From Funneliformis mosseae (Eukaryota > Glomeromycota > Glomeromycetes > Glomerales > Glomeraceae): a stretch of DNA of 54,958 bases. Under the pieces are notes generated by a model. That model saw only the letters and a program-made list of their open reading frames with translations. It made no database searches and was not told where the DNA came from. A program made the position numbers and the translations under genes. This document shows, one piece after another, positions 11,760 to 23,616 of the stretch (positions are counted from its first letter, which is position 1; every line of letters starts with the position of its first letter). The stretch lies in contig CAJVPP010000057.1 in the NCBI GenBank assembly GCA_910592005.1, positions 1-54,958 on the forward strand, in the 5' to 3' direction.

Positions 11760-13821
11760 TCATTCCTTTATAAGTTGCATAATCCGATCATTTCTAGGAA
11801 CAAGTTTTATATTATAATCCTCAGGCCAAATGGTTAATCCAATTATAGGCTTGTTCAAATTAATTGGGGTAGGTTTTCCGTCTTCTCCAGTAGGCGAAGC
11901 ATTTACAATATTAAAGCAATATAGAATACGTGATAAAATAGTGAATAATTCAGCTTCAGCCTAAGGGGAAAAAAAATATATATTAGAATCAAAAAAAAAA
12001 AAAATCATTGGAATATTTACTAATGTAAAAAATATTTACCAAATGGATTCCCGTACAAAGCCTTTTTCCTGCTCCAAAAACAAATGTGTCTCTCTTTTCA
12101 GCGGGTCCATCAGCCAAACTAGCCATACTTTCCTCAACGTTGATAAATCGATACGGATCAAATTGCATGGGATTTTTATGACGTTGTTCATTGGTTGCAA
12201 TTGCGTGACAATTAATAAATATTGAAGAGTATGCTGGAATATGATAACCATTATATTCATCATCTATTTCATTAGCATGTTGAACTCCCAACCAAGTTGG
12301 TGCATATATTCTTAGACCTTCCCTAATTAATGCAAGAGTGTAGGGAAGCTTTTTAAGATCGGCGTAAGTTGGGAGTCGATCATGTTTAGGAATGAGCGCG
12401 TCAAGTTCTTTGTGTGCTGGTTCTTGGAACGAGGGATTATTGGCCAAGAACGCTATTATCCATGTTAAACTTGCCGCTACAGTTTCCTAAAAAAAAATAA
12501 AAAAAAAAAGGTGAACATATTTTTTTCACGAAAAACAAAAAAAACCACTCAAGATTAATAATTAAATAGTTACCGTTCCGGCAAATACGAGAAACGCAAA
12601 AAGATGAACGATTTGATAATCTTCTAATTCCTTTTTTTCATAAACTTCTCTCGCAGCACATGGAGTTTTATTTTTTCCTGATTTAATATCTTCCAAAAGT
12701 TCACCAAAAATCGAATCAATATCATCTCGAATTGCCGTCGCCAACTGTAAATCGTTATAACAACATTGTTAAATAAATAAAGTTTTTTTTTTTTTTTAAA
12801 AAAAAATAAAAATAAAAAAAGCGTCATATGTGTGACCTGCATCGTTTTGTTTGGAAGATATTTTAATATCGGGAAAAATTCCGATCTCCTATGTTCATCC
12901 GCAAAGATTCCTGTAAATTCGTCTACCCATTTGTCTACTCGTTTAAATAGTGGATCATTAATACTTGTAGTATGAATTCCGAAAGTTACATCCAAAATCA
13001 CGTTTAAGGTTGTACGATGAAGGTATGAACGTGGATTTAGTGGTTCGGGATTTGATAATGAAGTGGAGGTATTAATCACATCTAAAAGCATTTCTTTTGT
13101 TATTTTATCGATTAATGGACTGTAAGTTTCGGATTTCTTCAACGAAAGGATTCCAACACCTATTATTGTTTTCGATAAAAAAAAAAAAATAAAGATTCAC
13201 GTGTCTTAACACAAAGATTTCTCCAATCATTTGAAATTATTTGATGTACACTACTTACTTATCGCTTTAGCTTTCTTATAAAATGCATCATCTGGACAAA
13301 ACCCAATAGCAGATCCTCTTGTAAGTAGACGAAAGTAAAGTTCCGAATCAAGTCTAGACGAGTAAATTGCATCTCCTAAGTAAGAGAGATTCATAAGATA
13401 TAGATCAAATGATCACTAGAGGTTATTATTAATTAATTAAAAAAACTTACGCTTTTGAAGTAAATCTCCAACCACCTTATCGCTGTTTAAAATAACACAA
13501 TTTAATACGCCTATCTTTATCGAGTAAATATCGCTATTCAGTTCTTTAGACCAATTTGTGAACGTTTCATGTGGTTTGGGACCAAGTAAATGACTATGTC
13601 CTACATATTTAAAAAAATCATTTTTTTTTTTTTTCGAAATATTAACCCACTTTCAATTCCAATGAATACATAAATTTCGGAAAAAAGAAAATCTTCCCAC
13701 CTAAATAAAACCTAGATCCCTTTGGTGAAGGAAGAGGTTTAAGTCCTTTAGGAATTGAAGGCTTTTGGGTAAAATAATACCATAAACCGACGAAAATCGC
13801 AAGTAAGATGTATGAAATCAT
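11760..13821 (-). CDS. Cytochrome P450 monooxygenase, copy 1
   Basis: Seven exons (13701-13821, 13451-13600, 13259-13375, 12837-13159, 12574-12744, 12040-12486, 11760-11960) give 509 residues in one frame, a normal full-length P450. Residues 1-20 (MISYILLAIFVGLWYYF) form an N-terminal membrane anchor, followed by the proline-rich hinge PSIPKGLKPLPSPKG. The I-helix oxygen-activation motif is AGTET, spanning a splice. The K-helix ExxR is in ALIREGLR, the meander is FDPYRF, and the haem loop is FGAGKRLCTGIHL with the Cys ligand. It should be an ER-bound haem monooxygenase needing a P450 reductase. The substrate cannot be read from sequence. It is a close paralogue of the gene at 19775-21864, which has one more intron. 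All key residues are present and I see no lesion. The intron-4 donor is an unusual GTCACA. Confidence 0.95.
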
Positions 13822-14782
13822 TTTTTATTTTATTTTTTTTTCCTTACGATTTGAGATTAATTTGAGTAAATATCTTGACTTCATATATTGAATCAAGAAA
13901 TTCAATAATAGTAATAATTTTCTTTTGATCAAAGGTTGCACCCGGACAAGTGATTCTTTTGTGCCTTCGGTCAACAAACCTTATTTCGATTAATGAACTT
14001 GTATCACTGTAATGTCTAAACCGCTTATCCGTCTCCTGGTTCTATTACCTTTAGAATCATCTGCTTTATTCTTAACCAACGACAGCTGTCTGTATGCATT
14101 GTCGCCCTCCTAATGCAGGGTATTAGCCTATTGGATAGGTTCCGAGATCTTTGAACTTTTTTAAAAACTTCGGGATCTGCCTTAGGACATTCGGGCATGT
14201 TACTAATTTCTTTCTGGACGGAGGAACACAACATGATTTTCGTCCACTCGACGTAAATGTACCCAGAATATTGAAAAATTGACTGACCCTAGAATTAGCA
14301 TCGATCGACGGTGGCTGAAAGCCTGTTCCGGTTTGGTCGATCCAAATGTAGTCATACATTATCGTACCACAAGCCGGAACAGAAATAGGGAGGTACCGTA
14401 TAATTCTATTCAATTGTTCCTGAATTTGGATTGGCTGATGAAATTCGGAACAGGAACAACTCGGAAACCATCAACTTTGCAGAGTTCTAGGGTCTTTAGT
14501 AGTTTAATTTAGTTTAACTACTAAAGGGAAGAGTTGTTACCTCAACTTATCGTGTGTGTTACACAACCATGTTTGGCGCAGCTGAAAGATGGTTAATCTT
14601 TATTGATCTAGTGTGAATTATTATTTATGAATTGATCCTGTTTCAAAAGGAAGTTCTATAAAAATTGATTTCCTATAATCTTCAAAAGATAGACCACGTT
14701 CATCTTTTAAACAATTAATGAAAAAGGTTGATTTTCAAAAAACTTTAATAAAAAACATTTCGATATATCATTCTTAAAAAAA
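13822..14782. other. Divergent intergenic region with a GC-richer island
   Basis: It separates the first P450 (-) from the GGT gene (+) and must hold both promoters. From about 13,930 to 14,580 it is less AT-rich than any other intergenic DNA here. A 96-codon frame lies on the minus strand (14123-14413), with short frames around it, but no domain is recognisable. It may be a fragment of a mobile element or a dead exon. The words cctgttccggtttgg and the later ccggaacag form an inverted pair about 60 bases apart. Confidence 0.4.
14494..14526. repeat. Perfect short hairpin
   Basis: The arms ctttagtagtt and aactactaaag are exact inverses of 11 bp around a short AT-rich loop. The hairpin marks the right end of the GC-richer island and lies about 260 bp upstream of the GGT start. 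It could be an element terminus or a regulatory palindrome; no function can be shown. Confidence 0.5.
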
Positions 14783-17565
14783 ATGGTCGAAATGGAACAA
14801 CAATCTTTCATCAAATTTACTTCTCGCAGATCGGTTGTTTTTGGTACTAATGCTATGGTAGCTTGTAGGTAAGTAACTTTGAATTTTTTCAATTTGTTGA
14901 AATTTATTATTTTTATTACTAATATCATTTTCGTTTAAGTCAACCATTGGCATGTCAAGCTGGTTTAGAAATTTTAAAAAAAGGAGGAAATGCCGCGGTA
15001 AATATAAGATTATTAATAAATAATTAAAGAATTAAAATAATTGATCAATAAATCGATTCAATGAAAAATTAAATGATAGAAATCTATTAAATGAAAGAAA
15101 ATAATTTTTTTTTTCATACTAGGATGCTGCTGTTGCGACTGGCATGTTTATTAAATTTTATCTTGAATGATTAAATTTTTTTTTTTTTTTTTTTTAATAA
15201 TTCATTTAATTATTCATACAGCTGCTGCTTTGAATGTAACGGGTAGTTAATATTATTAATAATAATTCCTCGTGTGTTTCACTCATAATTCTTCTATGAT
15301 TAATCTATAAGCATATTTTATAATTGAAAGAACCTTCATCGACCGGAATTGGTGGAGATTGTTTTTGTTTATTTTATGAAGCAAGAACAAAGAAGGTACA
15401 CGGAATGAACGGATCGGGAAGGTAATTCAAAGTTGAATTTTTATTTTCAATTGTCAGATACTGAGAAATTCTTAATTTATTAAGATCGCCATCAAAATTA
15501 ACGCTCGAATATGTTCGAGATAAGTTGGGAATCATCCAAAATAACATCCCGTATAAAAACATAAATGCCTCGACAATACCCGGGGCTGCAGCAGGGTGGG
15601 TTGATTGTGTTGAATGGTTCGGTAGTGGTAAATTATCTCTTGGAGAGATTTTAAGACCTGCTATTGAGTTGGCGGAAAATGGATATCCTGTGTCGGAAAT
15701 AAGCGCATGGCAGGTATAATATATATATATATAATTCTGTAATATAATTTTAAAAACTTGCCGAATTCTTTATTTTTTTAATAAAAAAAGAAAATTTTGA
15801 TTTTAAAGTGGAAAAGTGAAGAAGAAATTCTTCGGACCTCATCACCAAATGGTGGTGATATGTTAATTGACGGTCGAGCTCCAAAAGTTGGCGAAATTAT
15901 GCACATGCCAAATTTAGCTAGGTAAGAGGATTGGTATTTTGTCGTATTGAAAATTTCAACATTTGGTTAATTAGGCATTACCTTGTTAGAACTTTTCGTG
16001 AATTATCGGAAAAAGGGAAAGATGGATTCTACAAAGGTAAGTTTAATTTAAAAGATTATATAATTATTATCATTGATTTTTTATATATATATATATATAT
16101 TATTTCAAGGACGAATTGCTGAGGCCATTGTTGAATTAGTTCAATCAAAAGGAGGTGTAATGACTTTGGAAGATTTATCTTCCCACGCAACTACACGCGT
16201 TGAACCTATAAGTATCGAATATAAAGGTGTTAGGGTTTGGGAATGTCCTCCGAATGGTCAAGGTAAGCATAACTTTTATTTCTCTTGATACCTTTTTTTT
16301 TTTGATAAATGTAATAAACATGTAATATATATATATATATTTTTTTTTTAAAAAAAAAAAATAAATTAAATAAAGGTATAACTGCACTTATGACATTAAG
16401 GATTCTAGAGATTTTACAAGAACAAGGAAAAATTCCAAACCTAAATTCTCTTGAACACAATTCTACGCAATATATTCATGCATTAATTGAGAGTTTGAGG
16501 TTAGCATTTGCTGACACTCAATATTACGTTACTGATCCTGATGTTCATCATGTTCCCGTAAACGAATTGTTGTCAAAGGTGAATGATTTATACATGAAAG
16601 TACCATTTAGATTAATTTAATATTGAAAATTTTTTGAAATTATGTAGGAATATTTAATCAAACGAGCGCAATTATTTGATGCATCAAAATCTTCGATCGA
16701 TGTTCAAAAGGGATCTCCCGTGAATTCAAGCGATACAGTGTACTTTTCTGTTGTTGATCGAGAAGGAAATGCTTGTAGTTTTATCATTTCAAATTATGTT
16801 GGATTCGGAACGGTAACTTGAAGCATCAAAAAGATTATCCTTGTGTTTTAAATTTTTTTTTTTTTTTACAACTTGTTCTGATGAATTTAAGGGGGCAATA
16901 CCAAAGGATTGTGGATTTACGTTACAAAGTCGTGGGTCGGGTTTTGTATTAGAGAAAGGGCACCCTAATTGTCTTGAACCTAACAAAAGACCCTATCATA
17001 CAATTATTCCATGTATGGTAACAAAAGGAGATGAATTATTGTTATCCTATGGAGGTATTTGTTTGTTTTATTTGTTATACCTTTTTTTTTAAAAAAAAAA
17101 AAAAAAAAATATTAATGAAAAGTAACTTATAATAAGTTATGGGAGGATTTATGCAGGTTAGTTCGTTATTATCAATTTTTTTTTTTTGAAATACCATTTA
17201 AACTCTCAGCTAATGTTTATCAGCCACAAGGACACGTTCAAGTATTATTAAACCTACTTCATAATAATCTAAATCCACAAACAAGCCTTGATGCACCAAG
17301 GATTTGTATTGGTCCAGGCGTTCCAAGAAATCCATTAAATCCATCATATCACACTTCTACAATATTTGCAGAAGAAGGTATTGATCAGAAAGTAATCGAC
17401 GAATTAAATCAAATGGGACATAAAGTTGAGCTAGTTAAAGGATGGGATCGAGTTTTGTTTGGGAGAGGGCAAATTATTGAAAGGAGGATAGATGAAAAGA
17501 GCGGCAAAATAGTTTGGGCTGGTGGGAGCGATTTTAGAGGTGATGGGATGGTGATTGGTTGGTAG
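14783..17565 (+). CDS. Gamma-glutamyltransferase, YwrD/HpxW-like intracellular type
   Basis: Fourteen exons join in frame to 574 residues: 14783-14868, 14940-14997, 15123-15141, 15222-15242, 15331-15421, 15485-15713, 15809-15921, 15975-16036, 16110-16262, 16376-16578, 16648-16812, 16892-17054, 17137-17156, 17224-17565. The protein is an Ntn hydrolase that self-cleaves before a catalytic Thr, here Thr375 in [11 protein letters not shown]. Family landmarks are [59 protein letters not shown] and [19 protein letters not shown]. There is no signal peptide or membrane anchor, unlike surface GGTs, so it probably acts inside the cell on glutathione or other gamma-glutamyl or amide substrates. Exons 3, 4 and 13 are only 19, 21 and 20 nt. 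Intron 3 has a GC donor (G|GCATGT). The two P450 genes flank it. Confidence 0.95.
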
Positions 17566-19774
17566 AAGCCTCAATAAGATCTATAAATAAATTGCTGTTC
17601 TTGAAGTGTAATCACTATACAGATTAGGAAAATTCTATATTGGGTAATCCATTTATATAAAAGAATATCTTTATAGAAAAAATTAAAGATCACATTTTTG
17701 CCGAAAAATTTTTTTTTTTTTTTATATCCTTGTTTTACAAGAAAGAAGCAAAAAAAAAATAAAGCAAGCATACCCATATCTTTCTGAAAGCTTTCATAAA
17801 TTGAGCTGAAAAACCTTATTTACTGTATCTCGAGAAAACTTTTTTTGTTTTTTTGGTGAGTGTTAATTAATTTAATTAATTTTTTTTTTTCTAAATATAC
17901 CGGAATAATTTTTTTTTTTTAAAAAAAAAAAAAAAAAATAGCAGGAATTTAAAGTATCAAAGATGTTTGCCATGGTAATATCTCTTTTATTCAGAATTTT
18001 TCTGTATCAGATTAGAACATATTTTATTTGCACTGTTTGTATTTTTATAATAATGTATTATAGTTACTGTAGTCTCATGTATTAACTAAATGGGAGGGGG
18101 TTGATTTGGTTGTTGATTGACTTTATCAGAATGATTGTTCCTTGTATATATATACGCGTAAATTATAAATAAGAATTTAATTTGTTATCAAATAATGGCC
18201 AAAATTAATGTTATTTTAACGTGAAATTTAGAAATGACAAAACTTTTCAATGATTGAATTGACTCAAGTCACCAAGTAAAGTTAAAAAAATAATAATCAT
18301 TTATAATTTTTATGTCAAAGATAAAGCATGATAAGTAAAATAAAATATACGTGAATTTTAAGGAATGAAAAAGAAAAATAATTGAGAGAAACCCATAGAG
18401 ATGGGGATTCTGGATTGGAGATTTGATTTCAGTGATTTGGCACTATTGACAAAGATGTATCTTTATTTTGCAAAAAATAAAAAAAGCTTTATATTAGTTT
18501 TTGTTAATGCTATCAAAAATAAATCGTGAAATGATGAAAAAAAAAAAAATTTGAAAGGTTCGAAAATGATTTAATGCAAAGAAATGTTGCTGCAAAAAAT
18601 CACAGGTTCATATACAAACAAGCATCAAATAATAAAAATAAATTTGGTTTTTTAAATCTATATGATATAATTAATAATTTCTTGTACATTATCTGCTATT
18701 ATTTATTTTTTTTTTTATAACCTTTTAAATGCATATTCATAAATGTATGCGCAATTATTTTATATTTATTTATATAAAAATATTATAAAATATAACATAA
18801 AAATTTACGGAAAAAAATTTTATCTTAATACTCGTATATAAATTTTTACTCAAAAAAAAAATAGTTCAAGATCTCTTAAAAGCAACAAATTTACGCAAAT
18901 TATTTTAAAATCAATTTAAAAATTTCCTCATATCATCTTTTTCTTAAAAATATTAACGTCTATGTGTGCCGAATAAGCATTTAAAACTAGTTATTTAAGG
19001 AATAAGATAAATGATTGGCTGATTCTATTCAAAATAAACTATCCCAGAATGGTTATTTGTGCCTAATAACTTGTTATTTATGGTAAATCGTATTTGATTG
19101 GCTGATTTTGAGCTCCGCAGGAACCACATTCTAAAGTGCCGGGTAAGTGATTTATCCGGTATCACGTAATAATTATTCCAAATTTTTTTTTTTAATAATT
19201 TCGTTTTTCTCAATATTTTAGTTATATTCTGATGGAATTACAATGTAAATTTATAAAGTCATAAATTGTTATTATGTTTTTTTTAAAAATCAACGACTAT
19301 ATGAAATTTTACATAAAATGACATGATATATTTATTTAATGTAGAAGGCTATTTATAATAAATATAATTGATTAATTTCTAAATCAATATTGTATAATAA
19401 AAACTGCCCGATCATGGTTAATTGTAAAAAAATCACGGGAATATCTATATTCGCAAAATCCATGCCCGTCACATCATTCCCTACTTGTAATGATTGATAT
19501 TCATGTGATGTTGTATGATTGATATCTTAATTTCGATATTACATTCTCTAAAAAAATTAATTGTGTGGAGTTCTCACCAAATTATATTTGTAATGATTAT
19601 CACTGATCAATTAAATTAGTTTCAATTAGTTATTTTTAAAATAAATGGATCCAAGCACGCAAATACCGTATTTAATTTGCAGTTTTAGAAATTAATTATA
19701 ATTATCAAGTTAATAAAAAGTAGCCGGTGGTTCTCAAACTCCCAAATTTTTTTTTTTTACTCGTTAAAAAAAAA
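17566..19774. other. Intergenic region, 3' side of GGT and promoter side of P450 copy 2
   Basis: No gene is supported in 2.2 kb. A T12A18 tract lies at 17909-17938. A partial direct duplication occupies 18964-19108. The last 200 bases before 19775 are the presumed promoter of the second P450. Confidence 0.6.
18964..19108. repeat. Imperfect direct repeat around 'gattggctgatt'
   Basis: Two adjacent segments (about 18966-19026 and 19059-19108) share, in order, gtgcc.aataa, a gttattta segment, and tgattggctgatt. The second copy has lost some bases. A small palindrome-like run follows at about 19138-19167 (gccgggtaa ... ttatccggta). It may be the wreck of a short mobile element. Confidence 0.4.
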
Positions 19775-21864
19775 ATGATCTCATATATCTTACTCGCGAT
19801 TTTCTTCGGTTTATGGTATTACTTTGCCAAGAGACCCTCGATTCCTAAAGGACTTAAACCTCTTCCTTCACCTAAGGGGTCCGAATTTTATTTTGGTAAA
19901 TTTTTTTCATAAATCTTCAAATTAAAGTACCTAAAGCTATTTTATTAAGGATGAAAATTTATAATGTGTAGGTCATTACAGATTACTTGGTTTCAAACCA
20001 CATGAAACGTAAGTTTATTTTATCATTATTGCAACCATTATAATTATTATTATTATTCTAATAATAATGAATCCTTTAGTCTAACAAAATGGGCTAAAGA
20101 ATTAAATAGCGAAATTTACTCGATAAAGTTGGGCAGATTAAATTTTATTATATTAAATAATGATAAAGTTGTTGGAGAATTAATTCAAAAACGTAAGTCA
20201 AAAAATAAATGATATTCTTTAGAGAACATGTGATCGATACCTTTAAAATTGGCTTCTTTTTTTTTCACTTAGGAGGAGCAATTTACTCGTCAAGAATGGA
20301 TTCGGAATATTATCATCATATCATAACAAGAGGATCTAACCTTGGCAGCTGTCCATATACCGATTATTATAAGAAAATGAGAACAATAAGTAAATGATTT
20401 GAATGATAAACAAAAAAATTATGACTTTCTGTTTAGTAAAGGATAATCCTTTTTTATCGAAAACAAATAGGTGTCGGAGTCCTTTCACCACAAAAAATCG
20501 AATTTTATAGCCCCTTGATAGATAAAGTGACAAAAGAAACATTAACAGAGTTAATTCATGCCTCAACTTCCTCGTCAAATCCTGAACCAGTAGACCCACG
20601 TTTGTACCTTCGTCGTACATCTTTAAATGTAGTTTTAGATGTAGTTTTCGGAATTCATACTACAAGTATTGATGACCCATTATTCAAACGAATCGATAAA
20701 TTCGTGCATAATCTTACAATGCTGTACGCAAATGCAAATAGGAAATTGGAATATTTCCCGATAATAAAATATCATCCAAAGAATAAAGTGAAACAGGTGA
20801 CATGGACGCTTTTTAATTTTTAAAAGATATTTATCCCTAGCATTATGATTATCTTATAATAATATTGTTATATTGATTTACAGGATGCGTTGTCTGTCAG
20901 AGATGATATTGATTCGATCTTTGGTGAAATTCTTGATAATATTAAATCAGGAAAAAATAAAAATCCATGTGCTGCGAGAGAAATTTATGAACGAGGAGAA
21001 TTAGAAGATTATCAAATTGTTCACCTATTTGGAGGTCTCGTTTTTGCCGGAACGGTAAATATCTAATTATTCATTAATTTTATGTTTTTTTTTTTTTTTC
21101 GTAAAAAATGTTCACTTTGTCTTATCTTTTTTTAGGATACAGTAGCATCAAGTATAACATGGTTATTAGCGTTCTTGGCAAATAATCCTTCGTTTCAAGA
21201 ACCAGCACACAAAGAACTTGACGCGCTCATTCCTAAACGTGATCGACTCCCAACTATTGCTGATTCTAAAAGTCTCCCTTATATTAGAGCATTGATCAGA
21301 GAAGGCCAAAGGGTATTTCCACCAACTTGGACGGGAGTCCATCATTGCGTTCAACAAGATGATGAATATAATGGTTATTATATTCCGGCAAACTCTCTAA
21401 TCCTTATTAATGCTCATGCAATTGGATTTGATGAAAAACGTCATAAAAATGCTATGGAATTTGATCCGTATAGGTTTATCAATGTTGAGCAAAGTATGGC
21501 AAGCTTTGCCAATGGAGCTGCTGAAAAAAGAGACCATTTTAGTTTTGGAGCTGGAAGAAGACTCTGTGTTGGAATTCATTTGGTAAATAACTTTTTAGTT
21601 TACGAATTTTTTTTATTTGCAACCTAAATTATAATTTATTATTATTATTTTTTTTTTTTTTAGGCTGAATATGAATTATTTATTATTTTTTCACGTATTC
21701 TTTATTGCTTTAATATTGAAAATGCATCGCCCACGGGTGAAGATGGAAAACCTATCCCAATTGATTTGAATAATGGCACATATGGATTAACTAGTTGGCC
21801 AGTTAATTATCATGTTAGGTTTGTTCCTAGATACAATGGGGTTACACAACTTTTAAATGAATGA
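19775..21864 (+). CDS. Cytochrome P450 monooxygenase, copy 2
   Basis: Eight exons (19775-19895, 19972-20008, 20080-20192, 20273-20389, 20471-20796, 20884-21054, 21136-21582, 21664-21864) give 510 residues. Motifs are an N-terminal anchor (MISYILLAIFFGLWYYF), the hinge PSIPKGLKPLPSPKGS, the I-helix AGTDT, ExxR in ALIREGQR, the meander FDPYRF, and the haem loop FGAGRRLCVGIHL. Exon sizes match copy 1 exactly except for a one-codon indel in the 326-nt exon and one extra intron (20009-20079) splitting the second exon after HET. The two genes are therefore an inverted duplicate pair around the GGT. Divergence is greatest around SRMDSEYYHHIITRGSNLGS, a likely substrate-recognition region, so substrates may differ. 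No lesion was seen. Confidence 0.95.
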
Positions 21865-22422
21865 ATTACGTGACATTTTTTTTTTTTTTTTTTGTATTAA
21901 GTTAAATATAAATATTCAACTTGTACTTATAAATTATGTGAAATAAAACTATTAAAAAAAAAAAAATTCTATAAACATCAGAAGTTGCTATAAATACGAA
22001 CTTCGCATTTCTAAATAAGCATACAGTTCATTAACAATATTTACAACTTAAAATTTAAAAAAAGTATCAATAAAAATAAGTATTGCTATTTTTTTCTTAA
22101 AAATGTATTACTTTATCATCAGCTAAATACTAATACATTTAGTTTTTTTTTTTTATCTATTCACAATTTTATTAATTTTTCCGTTAAAATATTTTATTTC
22201 TATTGATAGGAAAAAAAAAAAGGATTAAATAATAAATTTTCTTCTATAACTCTAATCTTATATATATATATATATATTTTTTTTTTTTCGTTTTATTTTC
22301 TTATTTTTTTTTTGTTTTTGTTTGTTTGTTTTTTTTTTTTTTTTTTCGACGCAAAAGTCAGATTAAATTAATTAAATATACTTTTTTCTAGAAAACATTA
22401 TCTCGAAATATCGGAAAATTCT
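21865..22422. other. Convergent 3' intergenic region
   Basis: Low-complexity A/T DNA lies between the ends of the second P450 (+) and the MATH-BTB gene (-). It contains several T runs and a TA run near 22261-22276. No gene or RNA was seen. Confidence 0.6.
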
Positions 22423-23616
22423 TCAAATTTTTATCATGGCAACAGCCATAAGTTCTTCAATCCATTCAATATTTCTAGTATCAAGAATTGTCTTCATGGC
22501 ATCAGAATTTCTAATCTTTGGATAATTGGAAGAAACAAAGTCCAAACCACATGTCTTTAGAATCAAATCATCATGTTCCCAGCCAAATAATAAAATTTGT
22601 TCCCAATTATCAAGTGATATTAATTGCACTAACCTCATTTTCGCTAAATTTTGTAATTTAACCAAACCGATCATATCACTATTGATGTAAATTTCTTTTA
22701 ATAATTCTATATCATCATTATTTACTAATTTGTGAGTATAAATATAATAAAGTATGGACTTGAAAGTTTCATATTTCCAATTATGTAATTTAATGATTTT
22801 TGCCGTGCCTTCTATCCAACCACCTTGTAACATTTTATCGAAATAAGCACTTCCACTTGCTAACACGATCTTGTGAGCTTTGATGACCCTCCCACAATCT
22901 AGGATGAAACCGACATCCGCGAATGCACCATTTTCAAAGAATTTTTCATTCTGATTTATATTTAAGGCTTCATCCATTAACGGATCATCACAAGTGATGA
23001 AATGAACGTGAAAGATCAAATCGATATCACGTGATTTATTACCATCGGGGAACAATTGATTGATTAGACATAGTCGACGATAACCTAAATCGGATTCATC
23101 ATTATCAAATTCGAATTTATGTTCTAAAATTGTATGATTTGTATCCGAATCGATCAAGATATTCTTTCGTGGATTTTTATTTAAATCGACCATCTCTAAA
23201 AATAATTTGAACTTTGCCGGACGAACCTTTATGTTATGTCGTTTCTCATAAGGGGTTTGTATTGCTTCCAGGTAAGCGGATATGTAATCATATGTGTCAT
23301 TACCATTGGGGAAGACCTTAAGTCGCCATTGAGAAATGTGCGGCGAATTGTCATAATTCGCCGTATTTGCGTATGTGGATTGAAGTTGAGGAATCGTGAA
23401 CCTCGGACTATAGAATATGTCACCCGTACCACAATTTTTAATGTATTGTTGAAACGATGAAACCTTCCAACTAAATGTACCCATTGGAAGATTTCTCTGC
23501 AATTGAGAATAATACGTTGAACGGGACAATCCGGTATTTTCGGGCATCAAATATCGGAGTGGATTTAATGATGTCAAATAACTTGTAAGCTGCAAAATGA
23601 AAGACGCACCCCCCAT
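22423..23616 (-). CDS. MATH-BTB domain protein (SPOP-like Cullin-3 adaptor)
   Basis: A single uninterrupted frame of 397 residues, unusual here because nearly all neighbours have many introns. Residues about 45-210 resemble a MATH/TRAF-like substrate-binding domain (TFSWKVSSFQQYIKN, SQWRLKVFPNGNDTYDYISA, FHVHF). Residues about 225-335 are a BTB/POZ domain (FADVGFILDCGRVIKAHKIV, LASGSAYFDKMLQGGW, FKSILYYIYTH). A BACK-like helical tail follows. Such proteins bring substrates to Cullin-3 ubiquitin ligases; this is family knowledge, and the substrate is unknown. The family is strongly expanded in Glomeromycotina. A decayed copy follows upstream at 24770-24990. Confidence 0.92.
   Translation of the reverse strand: MGGASFILQLTSYLTSLNPLRYLMPENTGLSRSTYYSQLQRNLPMGTFSWKVSSFQQYIKNCGTGDIFYSPRFTIPQLQSTYANTANYDNSPHISQWRLKVFPNGNDTYDYISAYLEAIQTPYEKRHNIKVRPAKFKLFLEMVDLNKNPRKNILIDSDTNHTILEHKFEFDNDESDLGYRRLCLINQLFPDGNKSRDIDLIFHVHFITCDDPLMDEALNINQNEKFFENGAFADVGFILDCGRVIKAHKIVLASGSAYFDKMLQGGWIEGTAKIIKLHNWKYETFKSILYYIYTHKLVNNDDIELLKEIYINSDMIGLVKLQNLAKMRLVQLISLDNWEQILLFGWEHDDLILKTCGLDFVSSNYPKIRNSDAMKTILDTRNIEWIEELMAVAMIKI

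Noticed and set aside
12785..12806. TnAn tracts as poly(A) tails of retroposed genes
   Set aside because: They occur inside introns and between genes without target duplications or processed copies beside them.
23229..23460. Frames on either strand inside the MATH-BTB gene
   Set aside because: They lie wholly within the intact 397-codon gene and have no domain of their own.
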